A DNA stretch of 10,585 nt from Gammaproteobacteria bacterium. Its GTDB lineage: Bacteria; Pseudomonadota; Gammaproteobacteria; GRL18. The stretch spans positions 1-10,585 of the forward strand of contig JAGLFC010000160.1 of the NCBI GenBank assembly GCA_023144715.1. Direction: 5' to 3'. Below, piece after piece: positions 7,460 through 10,585 of the stretch. The notes under the pieces were generated by a model. That model was not told the DNA's origin. It saw only the letters and a program-made list of their open reading frames with translations, and did not search any database. A program made the position numbers and the translations under genes. How positions within the stretch are numbered: position 1 is the first letter of the stretch; each line of letters starts with the position of its first letter.

Positions 7460-7801
7460 ATGCCTAACACTTTACCAATACTTGATCTAAAACAAGCCAT
7501 ACAATATGTTTCTGGCAACGAACCACTGGCTCATGAATTATTACAAATATTTATTAAAGAGTTACCAAAATATAAACAAATCATACAACAAAACTTTCAA
7601 GATAATAATAGAGAAGAATTAAAAGAGGTTATTCATAAAATGAATGGTGGGCTTAGTTATGTCAGTGCACCTGCTTTATCACAGATTCTGAGTGAAACAG
7701 ATAGTGAGTTATTGACTCTCAGTCAAGCCCAACTCAACGTAAATATTAATATGATATATAATGAAATTGAGCGAATAATCACTATAGGTGTTTATATCTA
7801 A
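7460..7801 (+). CDS. Stand-alone histidine phosphotransfer (HPt) domain protein
   Basis: A 113-residue soluble protein consisting of little more than one HPt domain, the four-helix module that passes phosphate between response-regulator receivers in multistep phosphorelays. The probable phosphorylated residue is His59 in EVIHKMNGGLSYVSAPAL, which aligns by eye with the HKLHG..GYSGVP segment of BarA-type hybrid kinases. The N-terminal part (AIQYVSGNEPLAHELLQIFIKELP) also fits that domain. No receiver, kinase or membrane segment is attached, and no two-component gene lies next to it, so its partners are elsewhere in the genome. By analogy it could serve a BarA/GacS-UvrY-like pathway, but this is inference. 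It has its own promoter and is divergent from prfC. The ATG follows GTGGGGAT, a usable ribosome site. Confidence 0.8.
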   Translation: MPNTLPILDLKQAIQYVSGNEPLAHELLQIFIKELPKYKQIIQQNFQDNNREELKEVIHKMNGGLSYVSAPALSQILSETDSELLTLSQAQLNVNINMIYNEIERIITIGVYI

Positions 7802-7844
7802 TAAACCTGAATTCTGGAAAAATACACTGATATTCAGGATTATT
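7800..7844. repeat. 13-base inverted repeat behind the HPt gene
   Basis: Arms 7800-7812 and 7832-7844 match in 12 of 13 positions around a 19-base loop, and the first arm overlaps the HPt stop codon. No T-run follows, so it is not a classic intrinsic terminator; it may protect the mRNA 3' end or bind a protein. Confidence 0.5.
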
Positions 7845-7861
7845 AGTGCATGTATTTTAGT

Positions 7862-7886
7862 CAACTTTCGGTTGCCCTGTTTTTTT
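7862..7886 (+). terminator. Weak candidate terminator of the HPt gene
   Basis: A four-base stem (CAAC 7862-7865 with GTTG 7871-7874) is followed by CCCTG and a run of seven T (7880-7886). The stem is short and separated from the T-run, so support is modest. Confidence 0.3.
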
Positions 7887-7887
7887 G

Positions 7888-7908
7888 GAATAAGTGGATA
7901 GCTTATTC
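7888..7908. repeat. Small hairpin 10 bases beyond the malic enzyme stop
   Basis: GAATAAG (7888-7894) pairs with CTTATTC (7902-7908) around a seven-base loop. It lies just downstream of the minus-strand malic enzyme gene, but on that strand it is followed by A-rich, not U-rich, sequence, so termination there is unproven. Confidence 0.35.
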
Positions 7909-7918
7909 TTCATTCACA

Positions 7919-9184
7919 TTAAATGGGATAAGGTTTATAAACAGTTCTAGCAACACCACTGGTTATTGCTGCTTGAGCAACTGCTGGAGGAATTGCTTCA
8001 ATAAGTCGATGATCAAATGGTTTAGGAAGAATATAATCACGTCCAAAAGATAAATCCGTAAGCCCATACGCTTTAAGCACCTTATCAGGCACGGGTAATT
8101 TAGTTAACTCAGATAATGCTTTAACGGCGGCAATTTCCATTTCAGTGTTAATTGTGGTAGCACGAACATCCAATGCACCACGAAAAATAAAAGGAAAGCC
8201 CAAAACATTATTAACCTGATTAGGATAATCAGAGCGTCCTGTGGCAATAATAATATCATCACGAACAGAGCGTGCTAAATTAGGATCAATTTCTGGATCA
8301 GGATTAGATAAAGCAAATACAATTGGATTTTTTGCCATTGCTGCAATCATATCTACAGTCACCAAATTAGAACCTGATACACCAATAAAGACATCAGCAT
8401 CTCGCATCGCTTCTGCTAAAGAACGATCATGAGTGTCTGTAGCAAATTCACGTTTATAAGGGTTTAAATCCTCTCGTTCTGAATGTACAACCCCTTTACG
8501 ATCAACGACATTAATCTGATTCTTTTTAACTCCTAAGGCAACTAAAAGACGCATGGAAGCAATACCTGCTGAACCCGCTCCTAGACACACAATTTTAATA
8601 TCTTGCAAAGATTTAGCTTGAATTTCTAAAGCATTTATTAAACCTGCTGCAATAATAATGGCAGTACCATGCTGGTCATCATGAAAAACAGGAATATTAA
8701 GACGTTCTTTTAATATTCTTTCAATTTCAAAACAATGGGGTGCGGCAATATCTTCTAAATTAATACCACCAAAAGTAGGTGACACATTAATAACTGTTTC
8801 AATAAAAGATTCTTGAGAGTGTGCGCTCACTTCTAAATCAAAAACATCAATGCCTGCAAATTGTTTAAATAAAACACCTTTGCCTTCCATAACAGGTTTA
8901 CCTGCTAAAGCTCCTACACTTCCTAAACCTAAAACCGCTGTACCATCAGTAATAACAGCAACCAGATTACCCTTAGTCGTGTATTTATAGGCTAATTCTG
9001 GATCTTTAGCAATTTCACGTACAGGTTCTGCAACACCAGGAGTATATGCTAAGGATAATTCATCTTGAGTAGCACAAGGCTTACTAGAAATTACACTTAT
9101 TTTTCCTGGAATTGGATGAGCATGATAATTTAGAGCCTTTTTTCTTAACTCTTGATGTTTCACTTCATTAGTTTTATCAGACAT
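7919..9184 (-). CDS. Short (single-domain) malic enzyme, oxaloacetate-decarboxylating malate dehydrogenase
   Basis: Oxidatively decarboxylates malate to pyruvate and CO2 in the cytosol, linking the TCA cycle to pyruvate and supplying NADH or NADPH. The 421 residues comprise the malic N-domain with the catalytic Tyr47 in YTPGVAEP and Lys102 in EGKGVLFK, metal-site acidic residues around LEDIAAP (143-149) and FHDDQHGTA (167-175), and the NAD(P) Rossmann motif GAGSAG at 202-207, ending with ALSNPDPEIDP (291-301). E. coli MaeB has about 759 residues because of an added phosphotransacetylase-like domain; that domain is absent here and the protein ends naturally, as in other short bacterial malic enzymes. 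Cofactor preference cannot be decided by eye. A strong GAGGAG ribosome site overlaps the nuclease stop codon, so the two genes are coupled. The order rpmE - nuclease - malic enzyme resembles that in Pseudomonas. Confidence 0.93.
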   Translation of the reverse strand: MSDKTNEVKHQELRKKALNYHAHPIPGKISVISSKPCATQDELSLAYTPGVAEPVREIAKDPELAYKYTTKGNLVAVITDGTAVLGLGSVGALAGKPVMEGKGVLFKQFAGIDVFDLEVSAHSQESFIETVINVSPTFGGINLEDIAAPHCFEIERILKERLNIPVFHDDQHGTAIIIAAGLINALEIQAKSLQDIKIVCLGAGSAGIASMRLLVALGVKKNQINVVDRKGVVHSEREDLNPYKREFATDTHDRSLAEAMRDADVFIGVSGSNLVTVDMIAAMAKNPIVFALSNPDPEIDPNLARSVRDDIIIATGRSDYPNQVNNVLGFPFIFRGALDVRATTINTEMEIAAVKALSELTKLPVPDKVLKAYGLTDLSFGRDYILPKPFDHRLIEAIPPAVAQAAITSGVARTVYKPYPI

Positions 9185-9190
9185 GAAGAT

Positions 9191-9196
9191 CTCCTC
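9191..9196 (-). promoter_or_regulatory. Strong ribosome-binding site of the malic enzyme gene, overlapping the upstream stop
   Basis: GAGGAG sits six bases before the malic enzyme ATG and shares bases with the TGA stop (9195-9197) of the nuclease gene. It is the clearest Shine-Dalgarno sequence in the window and implies translational coupling. Confidence 0.8.
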
Positions 9197-9968
9197 ATAT
9201 TTTCAGATCATACGCTGTTCGTATAGAAATTGACTGATGACCCTTATAAGTATTCACCCAACCTCTCACACTGACCAACTGACCTAATATAGTGTTAAAA
9301 TTAATATCTGGAAAGTAAATTTTATCTTTTTTTGCAATACGAATTGATAATTGATGGCTTAATTTAAGATAAATACTATTACGACTTTCACTATAATCTA
9401 AAATCGTGCCTCGAATAAAATACAGGCCTTTAGCTTTTTTTGATAATAATTTTGCATCAATCCACTGATTTTTTGGCAATTGCCAAATTCCTAAATTTTC
9501 TAGTCGTGCTTTATTTTCTATCCTTCGATAACAGCCCACTCGTGCATCATTTGGAGGAATGACAAGACTTTGAGCAAATCCCTTTGCTAATAAGATCTGT
9601 TCTATACTACGCCCATCTTCAAGATTAACATACGCAAGTATACGCTTATAACGATCTTTTTTTTGTTGATCGTAAGATAAACCCACTCTTTTATTATGCC
9701 TCAATAAATGCTTTACTAATTGGGTTGCTTGTTTAGAAAAAGGTTGTGATGCTTTGCCATGATAAGCTCTTTCTGGTGTATTTATACCCAGTAAACGAAT
9801 TTTACGACCATCTTTTAAGTGAAGAGTATCACCATCAACAATTCTAGACACTATACCCCAGTTACTCATAGTATCTAAGCGTTGCTGATTATTTAAACAA
9901 ACATCATTTGCTTGTACAAATGAAATAAAAAAGAAATTAAAAATTATTAATACATATAAAAAATACAT
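9195..9968 (-). CDS. Secreted staphylococcal-nuclease-like (thermonuclease family) protein
   Basis: A predicted exported nuclease with an SNase OB-fold domain. Counting from the ATG at 9968 (257 residues), a very hydrophobic leader ends in FVQA-ND, a plausible signal peptidase I site. The SNase domain (about 35-165) keeps the catalytic trio seen in Staphylococcus nuclease, Arg58 and Glu66 in IRLLGINTPE and Arg109 in DRYKRILAYV, and the metal-site aspartates in VDGDT (Asp45, Asp47). A C-terminal region (about 180-257) of beta-strand character, ending in LVSVRGWVNTYKGHQSISIR, looks like a second OB-like domain, as in other gammaproteobacterial homologues. An alternative start at 9998 adds MFKVLFLCLI, including one lysine, but lies inside the rpmE terminator. 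Neither start has a good ribosome site. It sits directly upstream of, and coupled to, the malic enzyme gene; natural substrates are unknown. Confidence 0.85.
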   Translation of the reverse strand: MYFLYVLIIFNFFFISFVQANDVCLNNQQRLDTMSNWGIVSRIVDGDTLHLKDGRKIRLLGINTPERAYHGKASQPFSKQATQLVKHLLRHNKRVGLSYDQQKKDRYKRILAYVNLEDGRSIEQILLAKGFAQSLVIPPNDARVGCYRRIENKARLENLGIWQLPKNQWIDAKLLSKKAKGLYFIRGTILDYSESRNSIYLKLSHQLSIRIAKKDKIYFPDINFNTILGQLVSVRGWVNTYKGHQSISIRTAYDLKI

Positions 9969-9978
9969 AATCAAGCAT

Positions 9979-10014
9979 AAAAAAAGCACTTTGAACATCA
10001 AAGTGCTTTTTTTT
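9979..10014 (-). terminator. Strong intrinsic terminator of rpmE
   Basis: GCACTTTG (9986-9993) pairs perfectly with CAAAGTGC (9999-10006) around the loop AACAT, framed by seven A and eight T. On the minus strand it follows the rpmE stop by about 20 bases and ends in a U-run. The symmetric A/T flanks would allow it to work in both directions. It overlaps the longer possible start of the nuclease gene. Confidence 0.9.
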
Positions 10015-10034
10015 ATAAACTTTTCAATAAATGT

Positions 10035-10244
10035 TTATTTTTTCATGCCATATTTCTTACGGAATTTATCAACACGTCCAGCAGTATCAACCAATTTCTG
10101 CTTACCTGTGTAAAAAGGATGGCATTCTGAGCATACTTCAATGGATAAGCTGTCATTATCAATTGTAGAACCTGTTGTAAAAGTATTTCCACAACTACAA
10201 TTTACTTGAATTTGATTATATTTTGGCTGGATATCTGCTTGCAT
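10035..10244 (-). CDS. rpmE: 50S ribosomal protein L31 (bL31), zinc-binding type
   Basis: A 69-residue ribosomal protein that bridges the large subunit's central protuberance and the 30S head. It begins MQADIQPKY and has the four zinc-binding cysteines of the C+ form: Cys16 and Cys18 (CSCG) and Cys38 and Cys41 (CSECHPF). The YTGKQKLVDTAGRVDKFRKKYG ending is typical. Length matches E. coli L31 (70). Having the zinc form implies that a zinc-free paralogue, if present, is elsewhere. A TAAGG ribosome site lies about 11 bases before the ATG. The roughly 90-base leader from the putative promoter could host autogenous translational control, as described for E. coli rpmE; I did not identify the specific fold. 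It is monocistronic or nearly so, given the strong terminator behind it. Confidence 0.97.
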   Translation of the reverse strand: MQADIQPKYNQIQVNCSCGNTFTTGSTIDNDSLSIEVCSECHPFYTGKQKLVDTAGRVDKFRKKYGMKK

Positions 10245-10256
10245 AGTATTATAAAC

Positions 10257-10274
10257 CTTATAAAATTCTTATAA
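10257..10274. repeat. Tandem 7-base direct repeat in the rpmE leader
   Basis: CTTATAA occurs at 10257-10263 and again at 10268-10274, separated by AATT (11-base period, about one helical turn). The first copy includes the ribosome-binding site of rpmE. It could be a regulator site or an accident of AT-rich sequence; the second copy also resembles a -10 box on the minus strand. Confidence 0.35.
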
Positions 10275-10341
10275 TGCCGCCATCAATTTAAGAAATGAAT
10301 ATTCACTAATAAAATGACACCGCATTTATTTTGGAGTGTAA

Positions 10342-10370
10342 ATATTACTCTTGTTTATGGTATTTTTCAA
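10342..10370 (-). promoter_or_regulatory. Candidate sigma-70 promoter of rpmE
   Basis: On the minus strand TTGAAA (10365-10370) and TAATAT (10342-10347) are separated by exactly 17 bases. Transcription would start about 90 bases before the rpmE ATG, giving a long leader. Confidence 0.55.
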
Positions 10371-10406
10371 GTAAAATATAAAATAGTTTAAGTATGTCTT
10401 ATTAAC

Positions 10407-10585
10407 TGACCTTACGCACCCTTTAACGCCAACAATTCCTGATAAGCTATTTAATTGGCTTTAATAAGAAGTTGAGCTCTAAGAGCAAAATGATTTACTT
10501 GACGTGGTCTAATAGACATGGACACGTTCCTGTTTTAATGTGCCAAAAAAGCTTTCTACCACGGCATTGTCCCAACCGTCACCTT
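10407..10585 (-). pseudogene. Decayed 3' end of an IS3-family transposase gene, cut by the window edge
   Basis: Reading minus from 10583, the 24 codons to a TAG at 10509-10511 encode GDGWDNAVVESFFGTLKQE followed by RVHVY. This is the segment around the last catalytic Glu of the DDE integrase core (the E of VVESFF) in IS3-family OrfB transposases. OrfB normally continues another 40-50 residues after this point, so the stop shows decay. Downstream there is a further broken reading frame (10519 to 10412, shifted by one) with one internal stop. The sequence TGACCTTACGCACC starting at 10407 would be a suitable TG...CA-type right terminus, but without the left end this is a guess. Most of the element is outside the window. 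Confidence 0.7.

Noticed and set aside
7919..9184. Malic enzyme as a truncated MaeB
   Set aside because: Although E. coli MaeB is much longer, single-domain malic enzymes of about 420 residues are common, and this one has all catalytic motifs and a natural end.
10314..10391. 25-codon plus-strand frame upstream of rpmE
   Set aside because: Short, no ribosome-binding site, and overlaps the likely rpmE promoter; nothing supports translation.
1..10585. CRISPR array, tRNA or rRNA genes
   Set aside because: No regularly spaced repeats were seen, and no cloverleaf or conserved rRNA segments were recognised on either strand by reading.

Overview
This window looks like an ordinary housekeeping stretch of an AT-rich (roughly mid-30s % GC by eye) ubiquinone-making gammaproteobacterium, bounded on both sides by accessory debris. 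The gammaproteobacterial reading rests on ubiH plus a ubiI-like paralogue, the pepP/ygfB/zapB-like/zapA neighbourhood, a full-length release factor 3, and the order rpmE - nuclease - malic enzyme, which resembles the order I recall in Pseudomonas. I cannot name a genus.

Layout. Positions 1-226 (minus) hold the 5' end of an McrB-type AAA+ GTPase/ATPase gene whose frame closes at a TAG after 68 codons, so it is probably a broken defence gene. Positions 295-4809 (minus) are a tight operon read ygfB > pepP > ubiH > ubiI, with gaps of 1 and 9 bases and one 4-base overlap. The two flavin hydroxylases act in ubiquinone synthesis, PepP is a proline-specific aminopeptidase, and YgfB is a small acidic protein of poorly defined role. 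A 230-base divergent promoter region separates this operon from a short zapB-like coiled-coil gene and zapA (plus strand, 5040-5653), which overlap by ATGA and belong to the FtsZ-ring machinery. A long A/T-framed hairpin then separates zapA from convergent prfC (minus, 5707-7293). The 6S RNA gene often found behind zapA is not here.

prfC is divergent from a small stand-alone histidine phosphotransfer (HPt) protein (plus, 7460-7801) that resembles the HPt domain of BarA-type hybrid kinases and has its own good-looking promoter. Positions 7802-7918 contain only small inverted repeats. Minus-strand genes follow: rpmE (10035-10244), a strong terminator, a secreted staphylococcal-nuclease-like protein (9195-9968) and a short single-domain malic enzyme (7919-9184), the last two translationally coupled. 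Upstream of rpmE lie its putative promoter and a decayed end of an IS3-family transposase running off the right edge.

I found no convincing new biological system. The most interesting items are the broken McrB gene, the orphan HPt protein, the histone-like basic tail on PepP, the overlap between the rpmE terminator and the possible 5' end of the nuclease gene, and the decayed insertion sequence next to rpmE.
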